Part shown: one piece after another, positions 25,066 through 34,285 of the stretch
How positions within the stretch are numbered: the first letter of the stretch is position 1
How the letters are laid out: each line of letters begins with the position of its first letter
Source: an uncultured Microscilla sp.
Lineage (GTDB): Bacteria; Bacteroidota; Bacteroidia; Cytophagales; Microscillaceae
Length of the DNA: 44,270 nucleotides
Direction: 5' to 3'
Assembly (NCBI RefSeq): GCF_947493425.1
Contig: NZ_CANLRP010000056.1
Coordinates: 1-44,270, forward strand
Position numbers and translations under genes: made by a program
Notes under the pieces: model-generated
The model's input: only the letters and a program-made list of their open reading frames with translations
Told to the model about the DNA's origin: nothing
Databases searched by the model: none

Positions 25066-26310
25066 TTAGCGAAGCATTTTTAGTGCCTTGTGCAATCCTT
25101 TAATTAAGGTATCTACTTCGTGTTTGGTATTGTACATCGCAAATGATACCCTTGAAGTGCCCAAAATATTAAAACGGTTCATCAAAGGTTGTGTACAGTG
25201 GTGCCCAGTGCGTATGGCAATGCCCTCGGTATCGAGCAAAATACCAATATCATTGTGATGTACCCCCTCTACTATAAATGATATTACACTCACTTTGTTA
25301 GCCGCAGTACCTATGATTTTTAGCCCTTCTATTTCCTGCAATTGTGCAGAAGCATATTGTAGTAAGTCCTCTTCGTATTGAGCTATTTTTGCTTTGCCAA
25401 TCGCAGCTATGTAGTCAAGCGCCTGTTTGAAGGCAATGCCATCAGCAATGTTAGGAGTACCTGCTTCAAACTTATGAGGCAAATCATTGAAAGTTGTTTT
25501 TTCAAAAGTAACATCTTTGATCATTTCACCACCACCGTGATAAGGAGGCATTGCTTCAAGCAGCTCTTTTTTGCCATATAAGGCACCTATTCCAGTAGGA
25601 GCGTATACTTTATGCCCAGAAAATGCATAAAAGTCTGCATTCAAGTCTTGTACATCAATGTTTAAATGTACCGATGCCTGAGCACCATCTACCAACACTT
25701 TGGCACCTACTTTATGCGCCATGGCAATCATTTCCTTCACAGGGTTTACGGTTCCCAACGAGTTAGAAGCATGCACAATAGAGACAATCTTGGTCTTTTC
25801 ATTGAGCAGTTTCTCGTACTCATCAATTATAAGCTTGCCCTCATCTGTAATAGGAATTACTTTCAAGTGAGCCCCTTTTTCTTCGCATAGTAGCTGCCAG
25901 GGAACAATATTGGAGTGATGCTCCATCGTAGAAATAATTACTTCATCGCCTGCCTGAAGTTGTTGCCTGCCAAAAGTAGACGCCACCAAATTGATTGCTT
26001 CAGTTACACCTCTTACAAATACCACTTCTTCTGTAGAAGCTGCGTTTAGAAACTGGCGGACAGTTTCGCGGGTAGCCTCATACTCTTGTGTACCCTTAGA
26101 AGCAAGGTAATGAGCCCCCCGGTGAATATTGGCATTGGTAGTGAGGTAGTAATTATTCAATGCATCTAACACTACCTTGGGTTTTTGTGTGGTAGCCGCA
26201 TTATCTAGGTATACCAAAGGTTTTCCATTCACCATTTGGGTGAGTAAGGGAAAATCTTCTCTGATTTTATTTATATCAAAGACAGCATTGGTTTCTGTAT
26301 TTGTGTTCAT
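25066..26310 (-). CDS. sufS: Cysteine desulfurase SufS
   Basis: A 414-aa PLP enzyme that takes sulfur from cysteine for Fe-S cluster assembly. Lys234 in FSGHKVYAPTG binds PLP, and Cys372 in RTGHHCTQP carries the persulfide. LDNAATTQKP, RGAHYLA and MEHHSNIVPW are group II (SufS/CsdA) signatures. The ATG at 26310 (MNTNTETNAV) is chosen; an ATG 19 codons upstream would add residues not seen in the family. The usual sufBCD and sufE partners are not adjacent: thioredoxin lies downstream and a repeat region upstream. It is therefore an isolated sufS or the end of a split suf locus. Confidence 0.96.
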   Translation of the reverse strand: MNTNTETNAVFDINKIREDFPLLTQMVNGKPLVYLDNAATTQKPKVVLDALNNYYLTTNANIHRGAHYLASKGTQEYEATRETVRQFLNAASTEEVVFVRGVTEAINLVASTFGRQQLQAGDEVIISTMEHHSNIVPWQLLCEEKGAHLKVIPITDEGKLIIDEYEKLLNEKTKIVSIVHASNSLGTVNPVKEMIAMAHKVGAKVLVDGAQASVHLNIDVQDLNADFYAFSGHKVYAPTGIGALYGKKELLEAMPPYHGGGEMIKDVTFEKTTFNDLPHKFEAGTPNIADGIAFKQALDYIAAIGKAKIAQYEEDLLQYASAQLQEIEGLKIIGTAANKVSVISFIVEGVHHNDIGILLDTEGIAIRTGHHCTQPLMNRFNILGTSRVSFAMYNTKHEVDTLIKGLHKALKMLR

Positions 26311-26508
26311 AATATTCTGATTTTTAAGTGCCTCTGTTTTTAAAACAGTAGCTATAGATATAAGCAACTGTAGGGGGCTTTTGTTTTTAGATATTGATTG
26401 ATTTTACTGAGAAAACAAACTTTATTTAGAATACTTCTATATAAAAAAAGGTTCCCAGGAACTGCAAAAGTACAGAGTAAGTTTGAGAAAACCATTGAAT
26501 CAAAAAGC
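26311..26508. other. Leader region of sufS
   Basis: This AT-rich sequence holds the sufS -7-like box and borders the fold-back repeats on its right. No gene is seen. Together with the repeats it forms a 633-base stretch without a gene between sufS and the PpiD-like gene. Confidence 0.5.
26465..26472 (-). promoter_or_regulatory. Candidate sufS -7 box (TACTTTTG)
   Basis: TACTTTTG on the minus strand fits TAnnTTTG and lies about 155 bases before the sufS ATG. The same octamer precedes the small membrane protein gene near 1465. Confidence 0.4.
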
Positions 26509-26671
26509 TTAGGAATGGTGTAAAAATAAATTTCTATAGTTTAATAAAATATTTTGTTGCTAGACGAGGCAAAAAATCGGCTAATAGCATCGCTATTCGG
26601 CTATTTTTTAACAAAGTATAGCCTCAAAAGATGAGGTTAAGAATGCGTATTTATTTTGGTACCATTCCTAA
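26509..26671. repeat. Fold-back element, copy C1
   Basis: TTAGGAATGGT (26509-26519) and its exact reverse complement ACCATTCCTAA (26661-26671) bound a 163-bp palindromic unit. Next to them the arms continue with AAAATAAA-type similarity. The centre has a hairpin built on AATAG/CTATT with flanking A6 and T6 runs, and the block GACGAGGC lies on the left arm. There is no ORF. It abuts a related unit. Confidence 0.72.
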
Positions 26672-26833
26672 GGAATTGTTCAAAAATAAATTTACACTCT
26701 GAGGGGTGATTTTTCGCCTTGATACTTCGTTATTTTTATTGCCCGTAGCGCTGCTATGGGCGCAAAAAATAGCCTCGTCTCAAAACAAAACCTCTACCTC
26801 AAGAATGGTAATTTAATTTCTCACCATTCCTTA
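26669..26833. repeat. Fold-back element, copy C2 (diverged, inverted relative to C1)
   Basis: TAAGGAATTGT (26669-26679) and ACCATTCCTTA (26823-26833) bound a 165-bp unit that shares its first bases with the end of C1. Read in reverse complement it shows the same order as C1: GACGAGGC, a central hairpin (GCCC-x-TAGC/GCTA-x-GGGC), then AACGAAGTAT and AAGGC. C1 and C2 are thus two members of one repeat family set in opposite orientation. Confidence 0.7.
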
Positions 26834-26858
26834 TAGCCTTTGGTGGAGTTGTTGTTAA

Positions 26859-26894
26859 CAAAAAATGCCACCCAACATATTGTCAGATGGCATT
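26859..26894 (-). terminator. Terminator after the PpiD-like gene
   Basis: On the minus strand AATGCCA pairs with TGGCATT and a T run follows, about 50 bases past the stop codon at 26944. Confidence 0.85.
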
Positions 26895-26943
26895 CTATAG
26901 GAAGATTTTTATGAGTTTTGCCTAGCTGTTTGATTACAGACTA

Positions 26944-29073
26944 TTAATAAAACTTATAACGTTGATCTTCAATATCTGATAACTCTCTCACTGCCTGGTC
27001 TATATAAAAACGAGCAAGGCTTTGCGCACGAGTAAGCAACTCTTTTTGTTGTTTAGAGTAATCCTTGATTTCACCAGCAGGAGTAATCTTGGTTACTTCA
27101 AACATAAATACGCCAGTTTGGTCACCAACTGGCTTAGACACCGCCCCTTTAGTAGTACCAAAGGCATATCCAACTGCCAACGGGTTAAAGCCAGCTCCCT
27201 GAATAGAGCTATTGTCATAACTTGCGTTGTTCATTGTTTTTACCTGAGCCAACGAGCCGTACGATTTAGCAATAGATTCAAGGTTAGCGCCTTTGGCTGC
27301 TTTTAGTTTTTCTAAAATTTGCGCCTTTTTCTTCTCCTGACGAACCTTGTTGGTCAAAGCTTCACGGTTTGCTTCAATGCTCAACTCATCTTTTTCTGTA
27401 GCTCCAGTCAAAGCAGCTATGATGTATACATTTTGATCAGACAATTCAACAGGTTTGAATATCTCCCCTACTTTTGTCTCATCTTTGAATGCCCATCTGA
27501 TAATTTCACGAGCCCCTTGATAGCTTCCCAGGTTAGTAGCCGAAGGTTGTAGCTTAGGCGCGGTATTTTTGATCAATTTAGGATTTTTTGCTGCATTGGC
27601 TCTCAACTCCTCCAGTGTTTTACTGTTATTTACCAGCTTATCAGTAGTTTTGAAAGCCTCATCAATCGTGCTTTTGCCTGGTAATAACGTTTTCTTGATA
27701 GTAGCTACTTTGTACAGCTTATTAGTACTAGGGTGTATCACTTTAATGATGTGATACCCATACACTGACTTTACTACTTTTGGAATAACACCTATTTTGT
27801 CAGTGCCTTTGATAGCCTCACTAAATGGCTTTACGAAAGTCTTTAAGTTTGACCAACCCAAAGCGCCTCCTTTGCCTTTAGTACCATCTGTATTGTAGGT
27901 ATTTGCTTGATTTTCAAAATCACCAGGATTATCCAGTAATTTTTTGAGAATATCTTCAGCTTTTCTACGTGCACTATCCTGCTCACTTTGTTTCATGGTA
28001 GAGTCAGCCTTAATCAAAAGGTTAGAAACGTTGGCGTAATAGTTTGCTGTGTCAGCTTTAGTATCACTGATTTTGTAGATAGTGTAAGTATTTTTATTAT
28101 TCAATGGACCTACCACTGCACCCTTGGTAAGCGTAGGTACAGTTTCCCATATTTCTTTAGGGAGTTTAGTTGGGTCTTGGAAATTCATGTTAGGAGGGTC
28201 ATCAGAGTTGATGACAGCAAAAGCAGAATCGTTCTCAGCCTTTGCGAAGTCTTTAGCCGTCTGACGAATCAAGTTGGCAAACTTGGTGCTGTCTTCTGGC
28301 GAAGGGTCTATTGAAAGTGCATAATACTCAAGAGAACGCGTTTCTTGTGACTTGTATTCGTCAGCGTGATCTCTCATATAAGCTTCCAGTTCAGTGTCAG
28401 TTACTTTTACAGTTGAATCAGCTACACTACTATAAGGTACATACAAAAACTTAAAGTCTCCTTTAGTGTTTTTGTTAGTGTAGTCACGTTTGGCTTCTGC
28501 CTTGGTAATGTAGGTAGAGAACTGTAGCAAACTAGTGTATTTTTTTTGCAGGCGATCTTTACGAATTCCTTCTCTCAGTTGATTTCTCTGAGGGGCAGGT
28601 ATGTTAGTCCAGTAACTTCCAGCCATTTGAGGGCTGTATTTACCCGTAGAGTCTTTAAAAGTACGAGTAAGTTGTTGAATTACTTGAGACTGAGAGTCAC
28701 GCATTAATGAGTCACCCTGCAATATTTCTTTAATCTCTTGTGGAGTTACAGTTATGCCTAGTTCTTCAAATTGTGGTTGGTATGCTTTTTTAAATATAAA
28801 ATCGCCCCACACTTGCTCACGAATGCTATTTCGTGTTTGATCATTAATAGGGTATCCCTGTCTCTGGTACTGAGCTTCTACAAAACTTACTCGGTTGTTA
28901 AAGTCTTGATATGAAACACGTTCACCCTGAATGTGCCCCACAGTCATGCTTTCAGGACCACCGCCCTGTAACATTTTACCAAATAAATCTGTAAGAATAA
29001 AAGCTGCAATCGCCAGTGCAATCACTAGCACAGCCAACCCAGATCGCCTTCTAATTGAATTAATGATAGCCAT
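26944..29073 (-). CDS. PpiD/SurA-like membrane-anchored peptidyl-prolyl isomerase
   Basis: A 709-aa periplasmic foldase. An N-terminal basic stretch and one transmembrane helix (LAVLVIALAIAAFILTDLF, about residues 13-31) anchor it in the inner membrane, facing the periplasm. The SurA_N-like chaperone region follows (about 40-240). A parvulin rotamase domain lies at about 345-460 (FENQANTYNTDGTKGKGGALGW, split by GG, then VKSVYGYHIIKV). The C-terminal part looks like a degenerate second rotamase or chaperone lobe. PpiD proteins help outer-membrane and secreted proteins to fold. It ends the coaX-lptC envelope cluster and has its own promoter box and terminator. Confidence 0.93.
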   Translation of the reverse strand: MAIINSIRRRSGLAVLVIALAIAAFILTDLFGKMLQGGGPESMTVGHIQGERVSYQDFNNRVSFVEAQYQRQGYPINDQTRNSIREQVWGDFIFKKAYQPQFEELGITVTPQEIKEILQGDSLMRDSQSQVIQQLTRTFKDSTGKYSPQMAGSYWTNIPAPQRNQLREGIRKDRLQKKYTSLLQFSTYITKAEAKRDYTNKNTKGDFKFLYVPYSSVADSTVKVTDTELEAYMRDHADEYKSQETRSLEYYALSIDPSPEDSTKFANLIRQTAKDFAKAENDSAFAVINSDDPPNMNFQDPTKLPKEIWETVPTLTKGAVVGPLNNKNTYTIYKISDTKADTANYYANVSNLLIKADSTMKQSEQDSARRKAEDILKKLLDNPGDFENQANTYNTDGTKGKGGALGWSNLKTFVKPFSEAIKGTDKIGVIPKVVKSVYGYHIIKVIHPSTNKLYKVATIKKTLLPGKSTIDEAFKTTDKLVNNSKTLEELRANAAKNPKLIKNTAPKLQPSATNLGSYQGAREIIRWAFKDETKVGEIFKPVELSDQNVYIIAALTGATEKDELSIEANREALTNKVRQEKKKAQILEKLKAAKGANLESIAKSYGSLAQVKTMNNASYDNSSIQGAGFNPLAVGYAFGTTKGAVSKPVGDQTGVFMFEVTKITPAGEIKDYSKQQKELLTRAQSLARFYIDQAVRELSDIEDQRYKFY

Positions 29074-29144
29074 CTTCCTATATGCTTCGTTAAAAATTAA
29101 ACAAAAAATATTGTGTCATTCACAGTAGGTTTTTTAGGATTCCG

Positions 29145-29152
29145 CAAAGATA
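29145..29152 (-). promoter_or_regulatory. Candidate -7 box (TATCTTTG) of the PpiD-like gene
   Basis: TATCTTTG on the minus strand fits TAnnTTTG, 72 bases before the ATG. It indicates that this gene can be transcribed apart from the CNNM gene upstream. Confidence 0.45.
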
Positions 29153-29201
29153 CGGATTCATGTGGAATGCTCGACATAGAATCATAGAAATATTGGGAAT
29201 A

Positions 29202-30530
29202 TTAGGAATTTCGGGAAACTTTTAGGGGGCTTTTTCGTTTTTTAGGCTTACTTTTATTTTTTTGCAACGACACCTTTACTGTGTCTATGCGTGCGCGGTC
29301 TTGTATACTTAAGATGGTAAAAACAAAAGGAGAATAGTGTAAAACCTGGTTAGGTTTTGGTATATCTTCGTTGAGGTGTAGTATTAGTCCGCCCAATGTG
29401 TCGTATTCATCTTCAGGCAAATCCCAATCATATCTATCATTTAAGTAGTCTATTTCGTGGCGGGCACTCAAAATAAAGTTATTCTCATCAATTTTTTTCT
29501 CTACCCATACTTCTTTATCGTGTTCGTCCTGTATCTCACCAAAAATCTCTTCTATTACATCTTCTATAGTCACAATACCTGAAGTTCCACCAAATTCATC
29601 AAAAATAAGTGCGATGCTTTTGTGTTCTGCTATAAACTGTGCCAGCAACTCCTGGGCAGGCATACTTTCGGGTACACTAATAATAGGAGTGATGATAGAG
29701 GCAATGTTTTCTGGTTTTTTAAACAAGTCAAGCGAGTGGCAGTATCCTATGATTGCATCAATATTTTCTTGATATACCAAAATTTTAGAGTGCCCCGAAT
29801 CCTCAAATGCTTTACGCAGCTTAATCAAGGTATTGTTTTCTTCTACTGCTACAATCTCGGTACGGGGTACCATACACTCCCTTACTTTTATATCTCGGAA
29901 CTCAAGGGCTGCCGAAAATATTTTGGGGTCTATTTCAGGGCTTTCGCTTGCCTCGTTGGTGTTAGGGGCTATATTGCTTACATACTTGTCAAGGTCTACC
30001 AGGTTGTATACTGCCCGGTCTTCAGAGTAATCAAGCCTAAAAATGTTGATAATGACAAACTTTGAAAAATTAACCATTAGGTATACAAACGGGAATAACA
30101 TATAATAAAGCAATGACATCGGGATTGAGAGGAATGTCAACAGGCGGGTAGGGTTGATCAAAAAGATAGACTTAGGAAGAAATTCAGCCGTAATGAGTAC
30201 AATAATAGTAGATAAGATAGTTTGGATAAATAATATATTGAACTCATTATTAATGCTTAGGGGCAAGTAGGCAAGCAACAGCGGATCTAAAATTTCGGCC
30301 ATGTAAATGCCATATACTACCAATGTGACAGTATTACCCATCAATAAGGCTGCTATAAAGTAAGAAGATTTGTCGATAAAACGCGCCAGCAATCGTTCAG
30401 GAAGCTTGCCTTTTTGGCTTTGTAGCTCAATATGCAATTTATCGGCAGACACAAAAGCTATTTCGGTACCTGAGAAAAGGGCTGATAGTACCAGCGAAAT
30501 AAGAACACCAATCGTTTGGTATAATTCCAT
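29202..30530 (-). CDS. CNNM/CBS-domain membrane protein (hemolysin C/GldE-like)
   Basis: A 442-aa protein with the CNNM (DUF21) membrane domain in about residues 1-190, with helices near 5-25, 55-80, 95-120 and 130-160. A pair of CBS domains follows (about 210-335, with VRECMVPRTEIVAVE and FDEFGGTSGIVTIEDVIEEIFG). The C-terminal CorC/HlyC transporter-associated domain spans about 345-430. Family members take part in Mg2+/Co2+ efflux. In Bacteroidota the paralogue GldE is tied to gliding motility, but gldD, its usual neighbour, is not here, so the general name is kept. The start lies 3 bases after the stop of the small membrane protein gene, in one operon with it. Confidence 0.92.
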   Translation of the reverse strand: MELYQTIGVLISLVLSALFSGTEIAFVSADKLHIELQSQKGKLPERLLARFIDKSSYFIAALLMGNTVTLVVYGIYMAEILDPLLLAYLPLSINNEFNILFIQTILSTIIVLITAEFLPKSIFLINPTRLLTFLSIPMSLLYYMLFPFVYLMVNFSKFVIINIFRLDYSEDRAVYNLVDLDKYVSNIAPNTNEASESPEIDPKIFSAALEFRDIKVRECMVPRTEIVAVEENNTLIKLRKAFEDSGHSKILVYQENIDAIIGYCHSLDLFKKPENIASIITPIISVPESMPAQELLAQFIAEHKSIALIFDEFGGTSGIVTIEDVIEEIFGEIQDEHDKEVWVEKKIDENNFILSARHEIDYLNDRYDWDLPEDEYDTLGGLILHLNEDIPKPNQVLHYSPFVFTILSIQDRARIDTVKVSLQKNKSKPKKRKSPLKVSRNS

Positions 30531-30533
30531 GGA

Positions 30534-30800
30534 TTATTTTCGGCGTTTTTTCTTTTTAGTATAGTTTGAATTGGACGCGTCTTTTTTGGGCTTTGTGCCA
30601 GTGGTTTTGTTGGGTGTTTGCTCTGCTACTGCAGCTTTTTCTTTTCGCTTTAATTTACGTGCTTGATAGCTAAATAAGCAAATGATTGAAAACATAAAAA
30701 TCCAGTAACTTTCTTTTCCCTGGCCTGCAAAAACCTGATTGATGCCTATCACCAAAAAGCCAACAGATGCAGATAATAGAATAGAATCAACTAATTTCAT
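30534..30800 (-). CDS. Small membrane protein between lptC and the CNNM gene
   Basis: An 88-aa protein with two hydrophobic helices (about residues 4-24 and 31-49) and a long, very basic tail (KKDASNSNYTKKKKRRK). It is too short and simple to assign to a family. The 59-base gap to lptC and the 3-base gap to the CNNM gene place it firmly in the operon. The tail would lie in the cytoplasm and could touch nucleic acid or phospholipid head groups; this is inference. Confidence 0.7.
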   Translation of the reverse strand: MKLVDSILLSASVGFLVIGINQVFAGQGKESYWIFMFSIICLFSYQARKLKRKEKAAVAEQTPNKTTGTKPKKDASNSNYTKKKKRRK

Positions 30801-30859
30801 TTTTTAATAAGTGTTTTCGACTATAAAGTAACTTCTTTTTGAGTGCTTTATACAACAAA

Positions 30860-31390
30860 CTATTGTTTTACTGTAATAATTCCTTTGGGTTGTCCTATTT
30901 GGTAACGCTTTAGATCTTGTTGTGCTTCTATGCCTTTGCCAGCCAAGTTGTCTTTGGGGCTAGTGATTTTGATAGGAGCAGAGGTATAAAAAATTTTTTT
31001 GGTGGTATTCCAATGCAAGGTATCAGACAACAACGACTTATTTTCCAACAAATTTGTAACCACAACATTGCCTACGGCTGTCCAGAGTTTTTCTTTTTTG
31101 GAGTAAAAAGCAGAGTCTGCCACCAACCTGCCATTATTTTGCAATTGGGCATCATAAAAATTTACCGTTAAACCTTTTGGGAATACTCGATCTTCATTCT
31201 TATATTCTTGTTGCAAAGGAGTTCTAAGGTTAACCTTTACTTTACCCGAATCGCTGTAAAAAGCATTGACATTGGTAATTTCTATCAAAGGTCCTTTGTA
31301 CTGAGAAGCTTTTCTAGTAGTGTCTTTGGTTTCGCAGGCAATTAGTCCAATTATAGAGCATAATATAACGAATACAAAAGAATATCGCAT
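30860..31390 (-). CDS. lptC: LPS export protein LptC
   Basis: This 176-aa bitopic/periplasmic LptC homologue helps to hand lipopolysaccharide from the LptBFG transporter to LptA. The N-terminus has a lipobox-like end (IGLIAC, Cys19), so in this organism it is probably a lipoprotein rather than a helix-anchored protein. The OstA/LptC-like beta-jellyroll follows, with repeated strands such as GLTVNFYDAQLQNNGRLVADSA (written here as two motifs: GLTVNFYD and NNGRLVADSA), LWTAVGNVVV and DTLHWN. Its place below coaX and the OMP/TPR pair matches the gene order often seen in Cytophagales. No lptA, lptB or lptFG is in the window. Confidence 0.88.
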   Translation of the reverse strand: MRYSFVFVILCSIIGLIACETKDTTRKASQYKGPLIEITNVNAFYSDSGKVKVNLRTPLQQEYKNEDRVFPKGLTVNFYDAQLQNNGRLVADSAFYSKKEKLWTAVGNVVVTNLLENKSLLSDTLHWNTTKKIFYTSAPIKITSPKDNLAGKGIEAQQDLKRYQIGQPKGIITVKQ

Positions 31391-31455
31391 GAATGATATA
31401 AGTGAGTGTTGTTGTAATAATTGTTAGTTGGTAGCTACTATAGCCTCAAGCTTTA

Positions 31456-31472
31456 AGCGATAAGCTGCAAGT
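31456..31472. repeat. Short dispersed repeat (first copy)
   Basis: AGCGATAAGCTGCAAGT occurs here and, with two mismatches, at 40559-40575. It sits within a local inverted repeat (AGCTTTAA/TTAAAGCT at about 31450-31479) upstream of lptC. The meaning is unknown; it may be a member of an intergenic repeat family. Confidence 0.4.
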
Positions 31473-31590
31473 TAAAGCTGTTCTACAAATTTCCATGGTT
31501 TTATATCATGTTGATTTTTAGTGGTTTATAAAATTCGTAGATGAAAGCTTAAAGTACAGCATTTACTAATTTAAAACATACACTAAATGG

Positions 31591-31634
31591 AAAAACGTGG
31601 GAACCTTAAATAAAGAGAGTCCCACGTTTTTTTG
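31591..31634 (-). terminator. Terminator after the TPR gene of the coaX cluster
   Basis: AAAAACGTGGGA (31591-31602) pairs perfectly with TCCCACGTTTTT (31620-31631). On the minus strand it follows the stop at 31663 and ends in T residues; the plus strand also has a T run, so it can act in both directions. It separates the coaX-OMP-TPR genes from lptC. Confidence 0.9.
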
Positions 31635-31662
31635 TTTATAATGTTGATAGGAGCCTGACCAG

Positions 31663-32982
31663 CTATTGACCTACAATAGTTACAGTTTCTCCGATCCAGC
31701 AACCTACATTTACAGCTTTACCTGACATAGAGTGGGTAAACACTTCTTCTTTGGTTGGGAAATACTGTCTTGCTTTTGCCATACCACCACTGTTGCCAGC
31801 TTTCTGGAACATGTTATAAGCTGCAATGTATACAGCCTTGGCGTGACAAGGGTTTTTAGGGTTGGTACCATTACAGCTTTTACCGCTTGCCATATACATA
31901 TAAGCTACCATATTGTAAGCTTTGCCTGCAATAGATGGGTTAAGCTTGGCGGCAGTGTAAGCATTTTTACGAGCAGCTCCGTAAGCCCCCATGCCTCTTT
32001 GCATGCCAGCTAACTGTAAATAACCATCTGCTTTTTTCTGGTCAGTATCAGCTAGTTCAATGGCTTTTTCCAAATACCCTTTTGCTTTTTGTTTATCATC
32101 ACGATAAGCATTTACCAAGTTCATAGCACGACCATAAGTAGGCTTTTTCTTGAAAAGTTTCTCTGCCAACTCCAGAAACAAAGGCTTTTTAGTACAACGT
32201 TCTTCGCCTTCTTTAGCATTTTTACTTGCTTGAATCATACGAGCCAATACTTGCTCAATCATTTTTACATTTTCAGGGTCAGCTTTGTACTTAGGCACAT
32301 AAAATTTGTATACAAAGTCGCAGTTCATCGTAATAACACTTGCCAGGTGAGCATTGAGTGTTTGTTTTGCTTTGTCCCACTTTGCGCCAGAGTTAGCCTC
32401 TGCTATCTTAGTCAATTCCTCGTGAAGGTTAAGCACCTCATCTTCGGTCAATTGATTGGCTTTTTTCTTGGCGGCAGCAATGCCCATATAATGAGATACT
32501 ACGTTGGCTTCAGTCTTGTTACCGTTTAGCTTTACAATTTTTGCATATAGTTTATACAAATCTTCTGTGCGACGACCAGTCCAGTAATAAGGAGCATAAT
32601 AAGCTTTATAAGACAACACTTTTGCTTCATTGCCAAAATACTTGATGCGTTGATCATACAAATCCATGGCTTTGTCCTGATACTTTACTTTGTTGGCTTT
32701 GTCAGTAGCTTTTTTTGCCAACCCATGGTATACCTGTATTCCTTTAATGTATACATTTTTGTGTAACTGTGGGTGATTTGCCAACAACCACTCTAAGGCA
32801 GGCAGGGCTGTCTCGTAGTTTTTTTGGCTGGCATTGTCACCTAATACAATAAATTTTTCTCTTACGTCTGAAGGCCAGTCATTAGGGTTACCACCTTTGA
32901 TGCCTTTGGTAGGTTGTGCTTGGGCGTTTGTAAGACTAACAAACAACGCCATAAATACAAATAAGAATAGTGAACGTTTCAT
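31663..32982 (-). CDS. Secreted TPR-repeat protein
   Basis: A 439-aa exported protein with a signal peptide (cut near NAQAQ). The mature part consists of helical TPR-like repeats over about residues 55-360, the clearest one being LEKAIELADTDQKKADGYLQLAGM. Cys pairs (CNGTNPKNPC, and Cys near 245 and 427) suggest disulfides. The C-terminal 30 residues are beta-like (GCWIGETVTIVGQ). Proteins of this type lie beside coaX in Bacteroidota. They probably scaffold periplasmic complexes; the function is not established. It is 13 bases from the OMP gene upstream and in one operon with it. Confidence 0.85.
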   Translation of the reverse strand: MKRSLFLFVFMALFVSLTNAQAQPTKGIKGGNPNDWPSDVREKFIVLGDNASQKNYETALPALEWLLANHPQLHKNVYIKGIQVYHGLAKKATDKANKVKYQDKAMDLYDQRIKYFGNEAKVLSYKAYYAPYYWTGRRTEDLYKLYAKIVKLNGNKTEANVVSHYMGIAAAKKKANQLTEDEVLNLHEELTKIAEANSGAKWDKAKQTLNAHLASVITMNCDFVYKFYVPKYKADPENVKMIEQVLARMIQASKNAKEGEERCTKKPLFLELAEKLFKKKPTYGRAMNLVNAYRDDKQKAKGYLEKAIELADTDQKKADGYLQLAGMQRGMGAYGAARKNAYTAAKLNPSIAGKAYNMVAYMYMASGKSCNGTNPKNPCHAKAVYIAAYNMFQKAGNSGGMAKARQYFPTKEEVFTHSMSGKAVNVGCWIGETVTIVGQ

Positions 32983-32995
32983 CGTGTTTTAAATT

Positions 32996-34285
32996 TTAAT
33001 CAATTTTAGGTTTAACAAACCATCTATCATTAAGTGTAGCTCCCAAATGGATGCGTACGTATCTTTCCTGAACCAATCCATCAGATATACGGCCTTGTTG
33101 TCCTAGTACCACCGAAAGATTTAATAATGATCGGTTTTTTTGTACAGGTAACGAAACTCCAAAGCTAATCGACATATCTTGGACCTGTTCAGGATTGATG
33201 GGGTTTTGTTTATATTTAAATCCAGCTCTGTAAGTCACCCTCTTCCAATAATTGTTTAAGCTGCTTACGTTGGGGGTATACTCACCTCCTATTGCTACTC
33301 CGTAAATATTGCTTAAGTTGGTAGTAGAATTATTTACTTTGAAAGCTGACCAGTTTTCGAGTATCACATCTGCGCCTAATTGCCACCGGTAAGCTCTTTC
33401 TATGCTTGCGCCGAAGCGTAAGCGATTAGGCATGTCAATGCTGGTTGCCTGGTTATTAGTAAGTGTATCTTGAACTAAAATGATATCATTATCATTGCGA
33501 CGGTCAAAAGATACAAAACGTTTGGCGTTAAGGTTTGTAGCCATGCTAAAGGTGCCTCCCAGGTTTAAAAACAGGTTTTTGCCCAGGTTTTGTTGGAATG
33601 ACACGCCTGGTTCCAGTAATAAATCGTTTACACGAGTACGGTTAAAATAAGTAACAGTAGTACGTAGAGGGCTTGAACCTAAAAATAGCTCAGATGAGGA
33701 CTCATTGATGATAGAACCAAACAACCAGTTAACCTTTAAGCCAATAAAAAGTTTTTTGAATATAGCCACACTATTAGTAATAAAAATAGAGTTCACACCT
33801 CCTTCGCCTTTTTGAGTCAAATCAGTAGAAAAATCGGAATTAACTATATTAATACGTGATCTTGACTCATAATTAATGGTACTATAAGGAGTAAGCCCTA
33901 TTCCTGTTGCCCATACCTTGCCTATAGGAAAAGAGAGTGCAAGGTAGTTGTAACTACCCCCAGCATCTTGTTGTGAGTCATTGGTGTTTTTTAATGTTTT
34001 GACTTGTCCCAATACTCCTGCTTCAAAAACAGTCAGGCGGTTGCGGGCAAGTAGTGCAGGGTTTATGTTGTTATATATATTGAGTAAGCTTATAGAGTTG
34101 TTACTGACACCTACCCCTCCCATACCTGCTTGGTGAGAAAATGTGGAACCGAGCATTTCGCCAATACCCACTTGTGAATATGGAGAGTTACCAAAGTTCT
34201 GAGCGTAACTAATATGAAATAGCCCGCTTAGACATAGAATCAAAAATAATCTATGAAATTTACGACTTGAGTTTGTTTTCGACAT
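32996..34285 (-). CDS. Outer-membrane beta-barrel protein
   Basis: A 429-aa protein with a signal peptide (cut after SYAQ). FGNSPYSQVGIGEML and GMGGVGVSNNS are seen near the mature N-terminus. The remainder alternates hydrophobic and polar residues in strand-length blocks, with aromatic girdles typical of a 14-stranded or similar barrel (FadL/OmpP1-like in general form). The C-terminus ends RWFVKPKID, not in Phe. It overlaps coaX by 26 bases, which indicates translational coupling. The substrate is unknown; a channel or structural role in the outer membrane is inferred. Confidence 0.85.
   Translation of the reverse strand: MSKTNSSRKFHRLFLILCLSGLFHISYAQNFGNSPYSQVGIGEMLGSTFSHQAGMGGVGVSNNSISLLNIYNNINPALLARNRLTVFEAGVLGQVKTLKNTNDSQQDAGGSYNYLALSFPIGKVWATGIGLTPYSTINYESRSRINIVNSDFSTDLTQKGEGGVNSIFITNSVAIFKKLFIGLKVNWLFGSIINESSSELFLGSSPLRTTVTYFNRTRVNDLLLEPGVSFQQNLGKNLFLNLGGTFSMATNLNAKRFVSFDRRNDNDIILVQDTLTNNQATSIDMPNRLRFGASIERAYRWQLGADVILENWSAFKVNNSTTNLSNIYGVAIGGEYTPNVSSLNNYWKRVTYRAGFKYKQNPINPEQVQDMSISFGVSLPVQKNRSLLNLSVVLGQQGRISDGLVQERYVRIHLGATLNDRWFVKPKID

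Noticed and set aside
26509..26833. CRISPR array
   Set aside because: The repeats are two inverted palindromic units, not regularly spaced direct repeats with spacers.
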